Positions 25,819 to 34,912 of a DNA stretch of 64,000 bases are shown in pieces. Source of the DNA: Achromobacter sp. AONIH1. Lineage in GTDB: Bacteria > Pseudomonadota > Gammaproteobacteria > Burkholderiales > Burkholderiaceae_B. The stretch covers positions 4,898,001-4,962,000 of the forward strand of contig NZ_CP026124.1 in the NCBI RefSeq assembly GCF_002902905.1. The letters run 5' to 3'. Position numbers and translations under genes: made by a program. Below the pieces are notes generated by a model. That model did no database searches, was not told the origin of the DNA, and saw only the letters and a list, made by a program, of their open reading frames with translations. How positions within the stretch are numbered: position 1 is the first letter of the stretch; each line of letters starts with the position of its first letter.

Positions 25819-26598
25819 TCACTGCATTGGCGTCCTGATCTTGATCCGCTGCCCATCGGGCGTCCCGCGCGTCGGGCATGCCATCGGCTTCAGATCCTTG
25901 CCCAGGCAGACCCACAATTCCCTGAGCCGGTTGTTCGAGGCCACGCTGACGCGCAGGCTGTCTGCCGGCAGCGTCGGGTTGAGCCGCAGGAAGGCCTGCT
26001 TGACGTCCCCCGCCGTGGCGTCGAGCAGGCGGTTGGGCGACAGGTCGGCGTTCTTGCCCGCCATGTCGCGCACGGTGGGACGATGCAGCGTGCCGTACAC
26101 AGCCTGGATGTCCGCGAAATAGCGCTCCGGCGAACGCCAGCCGCAGGTGCCATGCGCCTGCCATTCGTTCTGCATCAGCTCCACGCCCGGCATCATGCAC
26201 AGATGCTGCTTGAGCACGGACGCGGGCACGGCGCCGGCGGCCTCGCAGTTGCGCGGGTGATCGCGGCCCGAGCGGGCCTGGCCGTTCTGGGGCCACAGGC
26301 CATGCACCACCCATTCAAAGCGGTTGCCGGAAAAGCATTGGAACGACTGCTTCTGCCGCTGCCCCTCGGGCCGGTTGCGCTGGGTCTCACAGTGCTCGGG
26401 CGACCAGGACAGCACCAGCGCCAGGTAGTCCGTGGGCAGGTCCTTGTTGACGTAGTCCACGCGCTTGGGCGAAGCGCGCTCGATGGTGGCGGGCAAGGCG
26501 CAGACTTCCTGGGCCGAGGCCGCGGCGGGGACCGCCGACAACAGCGCGATGAAGATCCATGCGCGCCTGCTGGCGGCATGCCGACGGTTGCGGTCCAT
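25819..26598 (-). CDS. Ribonuclease T2-family protein, secreted, 259 aa
   Basis: A signal peptide (RRAWIFIALLSAVPAAASAQ) leads to a domain with both active-site segments of RNase T2: FEWVVHGLWPQ and NEWQAHGTCGW, each with its catalytic His. Several Cys pairs suggest disulfides, fitting a periplasmic enzyme like E. coli RNase I. It cleaves RNA with no strong base preference. ATG at 26598 is taken because the signal peptide begins there. The gap to 26856 shows nothing. Confidence 0.9.
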   Translation of the reverse strand: MDRNRRHAASRRAWIFIALLSAVPAAASAQEVCALPATIERASPKRVDYVNKDLPTDYLALVLSWSPEHCETQRNRPEGQRQKQSFQCFSGNRFEWVVHGLWPQNGQARSGRDHPRNCEAAGAVPASVLKQHLCMMPGVELMQNEWQAHGTCGWRSPERYFADIQAVYGTLHRPTVRDMAGKNADLSPNRLLDATAGDVKQAFLRLNPTLPADSLRVSVASNNRLRELWVCLGKDLKPMACPTRGTPDGQRIKIRTPMQ

Positions 26599-26856
26599 GA
26601 CGATTCCTCCCGGTAGGCCGGACGTCCGGCGCAAGACTCTTTTTTTAATCCAGAACGCCCCGATTGTGCGACTGGAATATGACAGGCGTCCCGTCCAGGC
26701 GCCAGGCGAACGCCCGCCATTGCTGCGCTTTCTGGATGACCGCCATCCCGCCCCCTACCCGCCGCTACTGCCTGGATGCGCGCGGCGCGCCGAGGCCAGG
26801 CGTACCGGGACCGCGCTCCCGCGCAAGGCCGATCCCGGCCGGGATCGGCGCCCCCG

Positions 26857-27270
26857 TCACCACAGGATGATCTGCGAGCAGCGGAACAGCGACAACCTGC
26901 GTCCCTTTCCGTCCACCACGGTCGCGGACCACACCTGGGTCGAACGCCCCAGGTGTTCGGCCACGGCCTCCACGCTCAGCACGCCTTCCTTCGCCGTGCC
27001 CAGGAAGTTGGATTTCAGCTCCAGCGTGGTGAAGCCCTTGGCCCCCTCGGGCAGATGCGCCAGCGTCGCGTAGCCCGCGCAGGTATCCGCCAGCAATACC
27101 TGCGTGGCCGCATGCAGGTAGCCGTTGGGCGCCATCATCCATGGGGCGAGGGTCATTTCCATGGTCATGCGTCCGTCCGCGATTCTCAGCGGCCGCAGGC
27201 CGAAGGTATCCGGCAGCGTGCCGCGCTGGCGTTCGAACAGGCTTTCGATGGTTTCGGTGTTGCGTGGCAT
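26857..27270 (-). CDS. PaaI-type hotdog thioesterase, 137 aa
   Basis: The hotdog fold marks are DTFGLRPLRIADGRMTMEMTLAPWMMAPNGYLHAATQVLLADTCAGYAT (central helix with Asp) and GKGRRLSLFRCSQIILW at the end. These enzymes hydrolyse acyl- or aryl-CoA thioesters. It follows an SDR gene by 29 bases on the same strand. Confidence 0.85.
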   Translation of the reverse strand: MPRNTETIESLFERQRGTLPDTFGLRPLRIADGRMTMEMTLAPWMMAPNGYLHAATQVLLADTCAGYATLAHLPEGAKGFTTLELKSNFLGTAKEGVLSVEAVAEHLGRSTQVWSATVVDGKGRRLSLFRCSQIILW

Positions 27271-27299
27271 GAAGCGTGCTCCCTGGATCGAGGCTTGCG

Positions 27300-28100
27300 T
27301 CAACGGGCTGCCGCATAGCGCGGCGCAACGGTATTGCTGGACAGCTGGCCAGCCATGGCCAGGCGCGCGGCGTCATAGGCATCCCATTTCTCGCCGGCAT
27401 GCAGCGAGGGGATGGTGACCGCCTCGCCACGCTCGAAGCCCAGCAGCGCCGCGTCCACCAGGTCCTCGGCGCGCATCACGATGCGCGGATCCAGGTTCTC
27501 CACCGGTCGCCCGCCGATGGCCCAGAAATCGGTGGCGGTGGCGCCCGGCAGGACGGCCTGCACCTGCACGCCGGCGGCGGCCAGTTCGTGCCGCAGCGAC
27601 TGGCTGAACGCCAGCACGAAGGCCTTGCTGCCGCCATAGACGCCGTTCAGCAGTTCCGGCGCGATGGCCACGATGGACGCGATGTTGATGATCGCGCCCC
27701 GGCCGCGCGCCACGAAGGCAGGCGCCACGGCATAGGCCAGCCGCATCGGCGCGGTCACGTTCAGATCGACCATGCGGGTCATCTGCTCCACGTCGCTTTG
27801 CAGCAGCGGCGTATGCGTGCCGATGCCGGCGTTATTCACCAGCAGCGTGATGCTGGCGTCTTCGCGCAGCAGATCCTCCACCCGCGCCAGCGCGGCGCGG
27901 TCGCCCAGGTCGGCCGGCAGCACCTCGACCGCGCGGCCGCTGCGCGTGCTGATGGTGTTGGCCAACGCGTTCAGCCGCTCGCGGTTGCGCGCGACCAGGA
28001 TCAGGTCATAGCCGCGCTGCGCCAGCCGGTCCGCGTACAGCGCGCCGATGCCGCTGGAAGCGCCCGTGACGAGCGCCGTGCCGGGATGAGTGTGTGCCAT
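27300..28100 (-). CDS. Short-chain dehydrogenase/reductase, 266 aa
   Basis: Classical SDR: cofactor loop TGASSGIG, LVNNAGIG, catalytic Ser region NIASIVA and YGGSK with Tyr and Lys. R residues after the first strand (VARNRERL) suggest NADPH. ATG at 28100 starts MAHTHPGTALVTGASS; an upstream in-frame ATG adds a poor tail. It is divergent from a GlxA-type regulator, probably its controller, and precedes a thioesterase. Confidence 0.9.
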   Translation of the reverse strand: MAHTHPGTALVTGASSGIGALYADRLAQRGYDLILVARNRERLNALANTISTRSGRAVEVLPADLGDRAALARVEDLLREDASITLLVNNAGIGTHTPLLQSDVEQMTRMVDLNVTAPMRLAYAVAPAFVARGRGAIINIASIVAIAPELLNGVYGGSKAFVLAFSQSLRHELAAAGVQVQAVLPGATATDFWAIGGRPVENLDPRIVMRAEDLVDAALLGFERGEAVTIPSLHAGEKWDAYDAARLAMAGQLSSNTVAPRYAAAR

Positions 28101-28219
28101 GGTATTGCTCCTTGAAGGCGGACGGAACCCGTCCATGGCAAGCATGTTGCGGCTTGCCGGCAATGGCGTAAATGACGTATATAGTTATGAATCAAGACAT
28201 ACCCTGAAGGAACAATTCC

Positions 28220-29164
28220 ATGCACCGCATCGGCTACGCGCTGCCCGAGGGCTTCCAGGTCATGGCGCTGGGCACCCAGACCGTGTTCGAACTCGCCAAC
28301 CTGATGATGGCCGAGCCCTTCTATGCCGTGGACACCTATGCGCTGGACGGCTCGGCCCGCGCCTCGACGGGCCTGACGCTGCAGGCCCGTCCGCTCACCG
28401 CGCGCAGCCAGGCCGACACCTGGCTGGTGGCCGGCACGCTGCAACCGCTGGCCGCGCCGGCCGCGCCCGAGTTGCTGCGGCTGCTGGACAGGTTCGCCGC
28501 GCGCGCCCGGCGCGTCGCCGGCCTGTGCACGGGCGCCTTCGTGCTGGCCGACGCCGGCCTGCTCGACGGACGCCGCGCCACCACGCACTGGTACTGGGCC
28601 GACGCCTTGCAGCAACGCCGCCCCCAGGCGCAGGTCGAGGCCGACCGCATCTACATCGCCGACGGGCCGGTCTGGACATCCGCCGGCATGACCGCCGAGA
28701 TCGACCTGGCGCTGGCGCTGGTGGAAAAGGACCTGGGCGCCAAGGTGGCGCGCGCGGTGGCGCACCGCCTCGTCATGCACCAGCGCCGTTCGGGCGGCCA
28801 ATCACAGCATTCGGAAATGCTCAGGCTGGCGCCCAAGTCCGACCGCATCCAGCTGGCGCTGGAACATGCGCGGCGCAACCTGGCGCAGCCGCTCAGCGTC
28901 GAGGAACTGGCCCAGGCGGCCAAGCTGAGTCCGCGCCAGTTCAGCCGCGTCTTCACGGCCGAGACCGGCCAGTCGCCCGCCAAGGCCGTAGAAAGGCTGC
29001 GGCTCGAAGCCGCCCGCCTGATGATCGAAGGCAGTCGGCATCCGCTGGAAGTCGTGGCCAGGGAAACGGGCTTTCGCGACCGGCGCCACATGCGCGAGGC
29101 CTTCCTGCGAGGCTTCGGCATGCCGCCGCAGGCGGTGCGGCGCGAGGCGCGGACGATGCCCTGA
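28220..29164 (+). CDS. GlxA-type AraC-family regulator, 314 aa
   Basis: Residues 1-180 form a DJ-1/PfpI-like domain (RRVAGLCTGAFVLADAGLLDGRRATTHW, with the Cys in the nucleophile-elbow position), and residues 215-310 an AraC HTH (LAQPLSVEELAQAAKLSPRQFSRVF ... RETGFRDRRHMREAFLRGFG). This is the GlxA branch. Short AT-rich gap to the SDR gene on the other strand. Likely activator of SDR-thioesterase. Confidence 0.9.
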   Translation: MHRIGYALPEGFQVMALGTQTVFELANLMMAEPFYAVDTYALDGSARASTGLTLQARPLTARSQADTWLVAGTLQPLAAPAAPELLRLLDRFAARARRVAGLCTGAFVLADAGLLDGRRATTHWYWADALQQRRPQAQVEADRIYIADGPVWTSAGMTAEIDLALALVEKDLGAKVARAVAHRLVMHQRRSGGQSQHSEMLRLAPKSDRIQLALEHARRNLAQPLSVEELAQAAKLSPRQFSRVFTAETGQSPAKAVERLRLEAARLMIEGSRHPLEVVARETGFRDRRHMREAFLRGFGMPPQAVRREARTMP

Positions 29165-29250
29165 CGCGACACCCGGTCCGCCTCGGACGGGCGCCCCATT
29201 CCCCTTGAAACTGGACGAATCCAAGCCGCACGCGCCGTCGTCCACCACCC

Positions 29251-29420
29251 CGCGCCGACCTGCTGGCCGAGCGCATCGACCTGGCCATCCGCGCGGGGCG
29301 AACGCTGGAACCCACGCTGGTGGCGCGCCGCATCGGGGCCGGCCAGCAGACCCTGGTCGCCGGCCCTGCCTACCTGCGAGCCCACGGCACGCCTCGATCA
29401 CGGGCGGACCAGCCGCCCCA
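29251..29420 (+). pseudogene. LysR effector-domain fragment
   Basis: The plus frame from 29251 reads RADLLAERIDLAIRAGRTL then EPTLVARRIGAGQQTLVAG and PAYLRAHGTPRS, the central part of a LysR effector domain (DLVxERIDLAIR...LVARRLG...LVASPAYLxRHGTP). The HTH half and the end are missing, and the reading then loses coding character. It is a decayed LysR gene between two functional units. Confidence 0.7.
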
Positions 29421-29489
29421 GGATAGCGCCGAGATCGCGCGGGGCGGCGCCCGCATCCCCCGCCGTAGACTCCCGCTGCTGTTTCGAAC

Positions 29490-29603
29490 CTTTTTGTGTT
29501 TTTTTTGTACAAGAAGAATTCCACACCCAAGGGAAATTACCAATAAACACCAAGATCGTCTGGAGAGTACAAAGCCACTATTGTATTTTTTTTGTACTTT
29601 TCC
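29490..29603. promoter_or_regulatory. AT-rich promoter with repeated T-run/GTAC motifs
   Basis: This gap contains two copies of TTTTTTTTGTAC (near 29502-29513 and 29585-29597) and an intervening GTACAAAG near 29566, an arrangement of TGTAC/GTACA half sites. It precedes the five-gene operon that ends with a GntR gene, so these are candidate GntR sites. The last copy ends only 7 bases before the first ATG. Confidence 0.5.
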
Positions 29604-30479
29604 ATGAAAATCGCACTCCTGGGCTGCGGCGAAGTCGGCTCCTGCTACGGACGGGCCTGGACCGCCGCCGGCCATCACATCATCGGCATCTGCGAACTGC
29701 GCGACGACGAGGCCATGCGCGCCCGCGCCGCCTCGCTGAACGCCGCCCTGCACGCCGCGCCGGGCCCCTGGCTGGCCGAGGCCGACATCGTGGTGTCGGC
29801 GGTTTACGGCCATAGCGCCTCGGCCGTGGCGCAGGCCTGCCTTGCCTTCCTGCGCGCGGACGCCGTCTACGCCGACTTCACCACCGCCAGCGCCGCCGAC
29901 ATGCAGGCCGCCGCCGGCGCGGCCCGGGCGCGCGGGCTGGCCTTCACGGACGTGGCCATCATGGGCGCCATCGCCCTGCTGGCCGAGCGCACGCCGCTGC
30001 TGTGCGCCGGCCAGGGCGCGGACCAGGTGATCGCGCTGGCCGCCAGCGGCGGCGCGCCGGCCCGCGCCATCGACGGCGCGCCCGGCGACGCCGTGCGGCT
30101 CAAGCTGCTGCGCAGCATCATGACCAAGGGCATGGAAAGCCTGGCCGTGGAATGCCTGGTCGCCGCCAACGCCATGGGCCTGCGCGCCTCGCTCTACGAG
30201 GTGCTGTCCGACATCGACCGCACGCCGCTGACCACCTTCATGGACGCCTTCGTGCGCTCGCACGTGGACCATGCCGAACGCCGCCACGCCGAAGTCCGCG
30301 AAGCCCGCGACCAGCTGCACGAAGCCGGCCTGGAGCCGCTGGTGCTGGACGGCGTGGAGCGCCTGTTCGCGCGCACGGCGCGCCATCTGGAAGCCGCCCG
30401 CGCCCAGGGCGGCGTCGAAGTCGAGGACACCGTCCCCGCGCGGCTGGCCTGGCTGGAGCAGCTGGCCCGCCAGCGCTGA
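29604..30479 (+). CDS. NAD(P)-binding DUF1932 dehydrogenase-like protein, 291 aa
   Basis: Rossmann start MKIALLGCGEVGSCYGRAW has GxGxxG. The C-terminal part LKLLRSIMTKGMESLAVECLVAANAMG and a helical bundle fit DUF1932, the 6-phosphogluconate-dehydrogenase-like family, with Lys in the MTKG context. First gene of a catabolic operon (Bug, RraA-like, 2-hydroxyacid dehydrogenase, GntR). Oxidation of a hydroxy acid is plausible. Confidence 0.8.
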   Translation: MKIALLGCGEVGSCYGRAWTAAGHHIIGICELRDDEAMRARAASLNAALHAAPGPWLAEADIVVSAVYGHSASAVAQACLAFLRADAVYADFTTASAADMQAAAGAARARGLAFTDVAIMGAIALLAERTPLLCAGQGADQVIALAASGGAPARAIDGAPGDAVRLKLLRSIMTKGMESLAVECLVAANAMGLRASLYEVLSDIDRTPLTTFMDAFVRSHVDHAERRHAEVREARDQLHEAGLEPLVLDGVERLFARTARHLEAARAQGGVEVEDTVPARLAWLEQLARQR

Positions 30480-30547
30480 AGGCCCCGCGCACCGAATTCC
30501 GGCCGCAACGCGCGGCCGCGCTACTAAAAAAACACACGAGGAAGACA

Positions 30548-31513
30548 ATGAAACGCATCAAGACGCTTATCGGCGCCGCGCTCCTGGGCGCCTGCGCCGC
30601 GGCCTCGGCCGCCGATCTGGGCAAGAGCCCCATCACCATCATCTCGCCGTTCCCGCCCGGCGGCGGCACAGACACGCTCACGCGCATGATCGGCAGCGCC
30701 ATCGCCGAGGAGACCGGCTGGAACATCGTCGTGGAAAACAAGCCCGGCGCCGGCGGCAACCTGGCGCTGGACGCCACGGCACGCGCGCAGCCGGACGGCC
30801 ACACGCTGGTCATGGCGCAGACCGACAACATCGTGCTCAACCCCTGGCTCTACAACAAGCTCAGCTACGACACCTTCAAGGACTTCAAGCCCGTCGGCCC
30901 GGTCGCGTCCTCGCCCAGCGTGTTCGTGGTGCTGCCCGAGTCGCCCTACCAATCGATCGCCGACGTGGTCAAGACCGCCAAGGCCAAGCCCAACTTCATC
31001 TCGCTGGGCATGCCCGGCGTGGGCGGCACGGGCGACCTCACCGGCTACCTGTGGCGCCAGGCCGCCGGCATCGAGCTGATGCACGTGCCGTATCGCGGCT
31101 GGACGCAGGCCTATCCCGACCTGGCCAGCAACCGCATCGACATGTACGTGGGCTCGGTGGCCACGCTGCTGTCGCAGATCCGTGGCGGCAAGGTCCGCGC
31201 GCTGGGCGTGGTGGCGACCGACCGCTCGCCCGCCCTGCCCGACGTGCCCACCTTCGTGGACAGCGGCTATCCCACGATCAACCAATTCATCTGGTGGGGC
31301 CTGATGGCGCCGGGCAAGACGCCCGACGACGTGGTCGCCACGCTGAACCAGGCGCTGCGCAAGGTGCAGGCCAAGCCCGAGCTGGTCAAGAAACTGGAAG
31401 ACGCCGGCTACACCGTGATGAGCGGCACGCCCGCCGACCTGGCGCAGCGCCATCGCGCCGACCACGATGTGTTCGGCAAGGTGGTCCGGGACGCCGGCAT
31501 TCCCAAGCAATGA
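30548..31513 (+). CDS. Bug (TctC)-family periplasmic binding protein, 321 aa
   Basis: A Sec signal peptide (RIKTLIGAALLGACAAASA) is followed by the Bug fold: ITIISPFPPGGGTDTLTRMIG, NIVVENKPGAGGNLA and LMHVPYRGWTQAYPDLASNRIDM. The PGGGTD and KPGAGG loops bind carboxylates. Usual length. Bug proteins feed tripartite tricarboxylate transporters or signal; no TctAB membrane genes are next to it, so the ligand is probably the acid degraded by this operon. Confidence 0.9.
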   Translation: MKRIKTLIGAALLGACAAASAADLGKSPITIISPFPPGGGTDTLTRMIGSAIAEETGWNIVVENKPGAGGNLALDATARAQPDGHTLVMAQTDNIVLNPWLYNKLSYDTFKDFKPVGPVASSPSVFVVLPESPYQSIADVVKTAKAKPNFISLGMPGVGGTGDLTGYLWRQAAGIELMHVPYRGWTQAYPDLASNRIDMYVGSVATLLSQIRGGKVRALGVVATDRSPALPDVPTFVDSGYPTINQFIWWGLMAPGKTPDDVVATLNQALRKVQAKPELVKKLEDAGYTVMSGTPADLAQRHRADHDVFGKVVRDAGIPKQ

Positions 31514-31550
31514 CGCCGATGCGCATCAACACAGACAAGACGGAAGCAGC

Positions 31551-32222
31551 ATGAACGGATTCCAGATACATGCGCGCACGCGCGCGGTCGCGCCGGACCT
31601 GGCGGAACGGTTCCGCCGGATCCCGGTGGCCAATATCAGCGATTGCATGTCGCGCATGACGGCCGGCGGCCCGCGCCTGCGGCCCATGCACGGCGGCGCG
31701 GTCATGGCCGGCCCGGCACTCACGGTCCGCACCCGCCCCGGCGACAACCTGCTGGTGCACAAGGCGCTGGACCTGGCTCAGCCCGGCGACGTCATCGTCG
31801 TCGACGCCGGCGGCGACCTGACCAACGCCATCATCGGCGAGATCATGACCAGCTACGCCCGCTCGCGCGGCGTGGCGGGCATCGTCATCAACGGCGCGAT
31901 CCGCGACTGCGGCGCGATCCGGCAGGGCGATTTCCCCGTCTATGCCGCCGGCGTGACCCATCGCGGCCCCTACAAGGACGGCCCCGGCGAGATCAACGGC
32001 ATCATCGCGCTGGACGGCATGACCATCGCGCCCGGCGACCTGATCCTGGGCGACGACGATGGCGTGCTGGCGATTCCGTTCGACCAGGCCGAAACGCTCT
32101 ATCAAGCCGCCCAGGCCAAGCACGAGATCGAGGAACGAATGCTGGCCGACATCGCCGCCGGCACGCTGGACACCTCGTGGATCGACGCGCGCCTCAGGCA
32201 GCTCGGCTGCGCGGGGGTCTGA
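31551..32222 (+). CDS. RraA-like aldolase/decarboxylase family protein, 223 aa
   Basis: Reads RIPVANISDCMSRM, then GPALTVRTRPGDNLLVHKALDLAQPGDVIVVDAGGD, GIVINGAIRDCGAIRQGDFPVYAAGVTHRGP and GDLILGDDDGVLAIP, the complete RraA/HMG-aldolase fold. GAIRD carries the Arg and Asp that bind pyruvate and metal, favouring 4-hydroxy-4-methyl-2-oxoglutarate aldolase-type chemistry over RNase E inhibition. It overlaps in spacing with the next gene by 2 bases. Confidence 0.85.
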   Translation: MNGFQIHARTRAVAPDLAERFRRIPVANISDCMSRMTAGGPRLRPMHGGAVMAGPALTVRTRPGDNLLVHKALDLAQPGDVIVVDAGGDLTNAIIGEIMTSYARSRGVAGIVINGAIRDCGAIRQGDFPVYAAGVTHRGPYKDGPGEINGIIALDGMTIAPGDLILGDDDGVLAIPFDQAETLYQAAQAKHEIEERMLADIAAGTLDTSWIDARLRQLGCAGV

Positions 32223-32224
32223 CG

Positions 32225-33271
32225 ATGACAGCGCCCGCACGGCACGCGTTCACGGTCGCGCGGCTGGACTTGTGGATCGATCCCGTCTTCGACGCGGCCA
32301 TCCAGGACGACGCCGCGCTGCGCCTGTCCGTGCTAGCGGCCGCCGCCGGGGACGCGCGCACGGCCGAGGGCCTGGCGCAGGCGCGGGCCTATCACGTCAG
32401 CGCCGCCAGGGATGAAGTGCCGCGTGGCTGGCAGGTCACGCCTGACCTGCTCGCGGCCTGTCCGCGACTGCTGTGCGTGTCCTCCGGCGGCGCGGGCTAC
32501 GACACGATCGATGTGGCGGCCTGCACGCAGGCAGGCGTGGCCGTGGTCAACCAGGCCGGCGCCAACGCGGCCTCGGTCGCGGAAATGACCTATGCGCTGC
32601 TGCTGTCACTGGTCAAGCGCCTGGACGAATCGGGCGCGGCCCTGCGCGCCGGCACGGCCCGCAGCCGCGAAGCGCTGATGGGACGCGAGATCGAGGGCCG
32701 CGCCATCGGCCTTGTCGGCATCGGCGAAATCGGCCGCCGGGTGGCGCGCATCGCGCAGGGCTTCGGCCTGACGGTCATCGCCTGCGATCCGCTGCTGACC
32801 GCCGAGGAAATCCGCGCGCGCGGCGCCGAACCCGTGGACTTCGACACCCTGCTGGCCCGGGCCGACATCCTCAGCCTGCACTGCCCGCTGGACGAGGCCA
32901 CGCGCGGCCTGATGGACGCGTGGGCCTTTGCCCGCATGAAGCCGGGCGCGCTGTTCCTGTCGACGGCGCGCGGCGGCATCCACGACGAAGACGCGCTGCT
33001 GGCCGCGCTGGACAGCGGCCATCTGGCGGGCGCGGGGCTGGACGTGTGGCGCGTCGAGCCGCCCTCGCCGGCGTCGCGGCTGCTGCAGCATCCCAACGTG
33101 GCCAGCGCCTTCCATACCGGCGGCGTCACGCATGAAGGCCGCCGCAAGGTGGCGGCGGGCTCCGCGCGCCAGATCTCGCAGATGCTGGCCGGCGTCCGGC
33201 CCGAGCGCCTGCTCAATCCCTACGTCTGGCCCCGGTTCCTGGAACGGTTGGCGCAAGCGCGCGCGGACTGA
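32225..33271 (+). CDS. D-2-hydroxyacid dehydrogenase, 348 aa
   Basis: NAD domain: GRAIGLVGIGEIGRRVARIA (GxGxxG), substrate-loop SSGGAGYDTIDV, catalytic Arg in STARGGIHDEDAL, Glu in DVWRVEPP and His in SAFHTGGVT in place of the common SPH. Length is normal. It follows the RraA-like gene by 2 bases. It likely reduces or oxidises a 2-oxo/2-hydroxy acid made by the aldolase. Confidence 0.85.
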   Translation: MTAPARHAFTVARLDLWIDPVFDAAIQDDAALRLSVLAAAAGDARTAEGLAQARAYHVSAARDEVPRGWQVTPDLLAACPRLLCVSSGGAGYDTIDVAACTQAGVAVVNQAGANAASVAEMTYALLLSLVKRLDESGAALRAGTARSREALMGREIEGRAIGLVGIGEIGRRVARIAQGFGLTVIACDPLLTAEEIRARGAEPVDFDTLLARADILSLHCPLDEATRGLMDAWAFARMKPGALFLSTARGGIHDEDALLAALDSGHLAGAGLDVWRVEPPSPASRLLQHPNVASAFHTGGVTHEGRRKVAAGSARQISQMLAGVRPERLLNPYVWPRFLERLAQARAD

Positions 33272-33388
33272 CAGACTGACAGCGAAAGCGCAAGCGCTGG
33301 TGGTGGACGGCTGTAGGCGCAGCCCCGATTTCGACGCGCGCCCGCCGTCCGCTATAGTCCAGTTTTTGGATGACACGCCCGCCTCACC

Positions 33389-34054
33389 ATGTCCAACGCC
33401 AGCGATCACGTATACGGGGAACTGCGACGCCGCCTGATGGCGGGCTCCTTCCTGCCGGGCGAACGGCTGCGCGAAGAGCACATCGCCGCCGAAATGTCGG
33501 TCAGCCGCACGCCGGTGCGCAACGCCATCGAACGGCTGATCGCGGACGGCCTGGTGACGCGCGAGGAACGGCGCGGCGCCGTGGTGCTGGGCTGGCAGGA
33601 CCGCGACATCGACGAGGCCTTCGAGCTGCGCATGCTGCTGGAACCCTACGCCGCCGGGCTGGCCGCAAGCCACGCCAGCGACGCGCAGATCGAGGAACTG
33701 GAACGGCTGAACCAGTCCATGCAGGACGCGGTCCGCTCCGCCGCCCCCGACCGCGTGCAGCAGGTCCAGCAGCTGAACAATCAGTTCCACCACAAACTGC
33801 TGGAAGCCGCGCAGTCGGCGCGCGTGCGCGCCATGGTCGAGAACCTGCTGGACATGCCGATCATCATCGGCTCGTTCTATTTCTACGGCGACGACGACAT
33901 GCTGCGTAGCGTCGAGCACCACCGGCAGATCATCGCCGCGCTGCGGGCGCGCGACGCCGAATGCGCCGCGCTGGCAGTGCGCTTTCACCTGGCGGCCACG
34001 CATCTGCTGTTCCGCAACCACCGCAAGGGCAAGGCCCAGCCGGCGGCGGCATGA
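33389..34054 (+). CDS. GntR-family (FadR-like) regulator, 221 aa
   Basis: Winged helix MAGSFLPGERLREEHIAAEMSVSRTPVRNAIERLIADGLV, then an FCD helical domain with DIDEAFELRMLLEPYAAGLAA and a metal-site His in EHHRQIIAALRARD. It closes the operon, with a -10-like TATAGT near 33353 allowing independent expression. Probably senses the pathway acid. Confidence 0.9.
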   Translation: MSNASDHVYGELRRRLMAGSFLPGERLREEHIAAEMSVSRTPVRNAIERLIADGLVTREERRGAVVLGWQDRDIDEAFELRMLLEPYAAGLAASHASDAQIEELERLNQSMQDAVRSAAPDRVQQVQQLNNQFHHKLLEAAQSARVRAMVENLLDMPIIIGSFYFYGDDDMLRSVEHHRQIIAALRARDAECAALAVRFHLAATHLLFRNHRKGKAQPAAA

Positions 34055-34091
34055 CGCGCCCGCCCGCGCACGAGACGGGATCGCGCTGCTC

Positions 34092-34835
34092 ATGTCCCAC
34101 CGCATGAGCAAGCCGCCACGCGCCCGGCGCGGCGTCCTGGGTTGGGGCGCCACGCGGGCCGTCCTGGACGCGCTCGCGGCCCAGGACATCCCGTTGACGC
34201 AGGAGGAACGCGAGCGGGCGAACGCCTTCGCGCACGACGCGGACCGGCGCGACTTCATCGCCGCGCACCGGCTCGTGCGCGCCATGGCCGCCTCGATCAT
34301 CGGCGCGCCGCCCGGGACGATCGTCCTGCGGCAGCGCTGCGACACCTGCGGCGGCCCGCATGGCCGCCCCACCCTGCCCGATCATCCCGGGCTGCATGTC
34401 AGCCTGAGCCACGCGAAGGGCGTCGTCGCCGCCGCCTGCGGCGACCGGCCCGTCGGCATCGACCTGGAACGATGGAACGCGTCGCAGCCGGATCATTCCG
34501 ACCTGGATTTCGCGCTCGCCCCGGCGGAGCGCAAGCGGCTCCAGTCCATGGCCGCATCCGATGCGGACGCCGATGCCCCCGTCTCGCCCGCCGCGCTGGC
34601 CTTCCTGCGGCTCTGGGTGCGCAAGGAATGCCTGGTGAAACTGGGCCGGATCACGCTGGATCAGCTGGACAGCGTGGATTTCTCCGCCTTCATGCAAACC
34701 GAGTCGGTCGCGCAAGCCGCCGTGACGCATTTCGCGCACCAGGGCCTGCACTATTCCGAATGGCTCGATCCGGAACTGCGGGTCGTGGGCACGGCGGTCG
34801 GCGACGGCCCTTTCGATATCCATCCGTTCCGTTAA
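34092..34835 (+). CDS. 4'-phosphopantetheinyl transferase, Sfp-type, 247 aa
   Basis: Signature blocks in order: LHVSLSHAKGVVAAA, RPVGIDLERWN (Mg ligands Asp and Glu) and FLRLWVRKECLVKLG (W-x-KE-x-x-K). It transfers phosphopantetheine from CoA to carrier proteins of polyketide, peptide or lysine-type pathways. No carrier-protein gene lies in the window, so it acts in trans. Confidence 0.9.
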   Translation: MSHRMSKPPRARRGVLGWGATRAVLDALAAQDIPLTQEERERANAFAHDADRRDFIAAHRLVRAMAASIIGAPPGTIVLRQRCDTCGGPHGRPTLPDHPGLHVSLSHAKGVVAAACGDRPVGIDLERWNASQPDHSDLDFALAPAERKRLQSMAASDADADAPVSPAALAFLRLWVRKECLVKLGRITLDQLDSVDFSAFMQTESVAQAAVTHFAHQGLHYSEWLDPELRVVGTAVGDGPFDIHPFR

Positions 34836-34912
34836 GGCTGCCGCTGCGCGGGACCGCCCCGGCGCGCGGCGTCCCCGGCGGCCGAGCCGCCCGACGCTGC
34901 CCGCTTGCCGTC

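Noticed and set aside
29490..29603. T-runs as intrinsic terminators of the LysR relic or GlxA gene
   Set aside because: No GC stem precedes either T-run.
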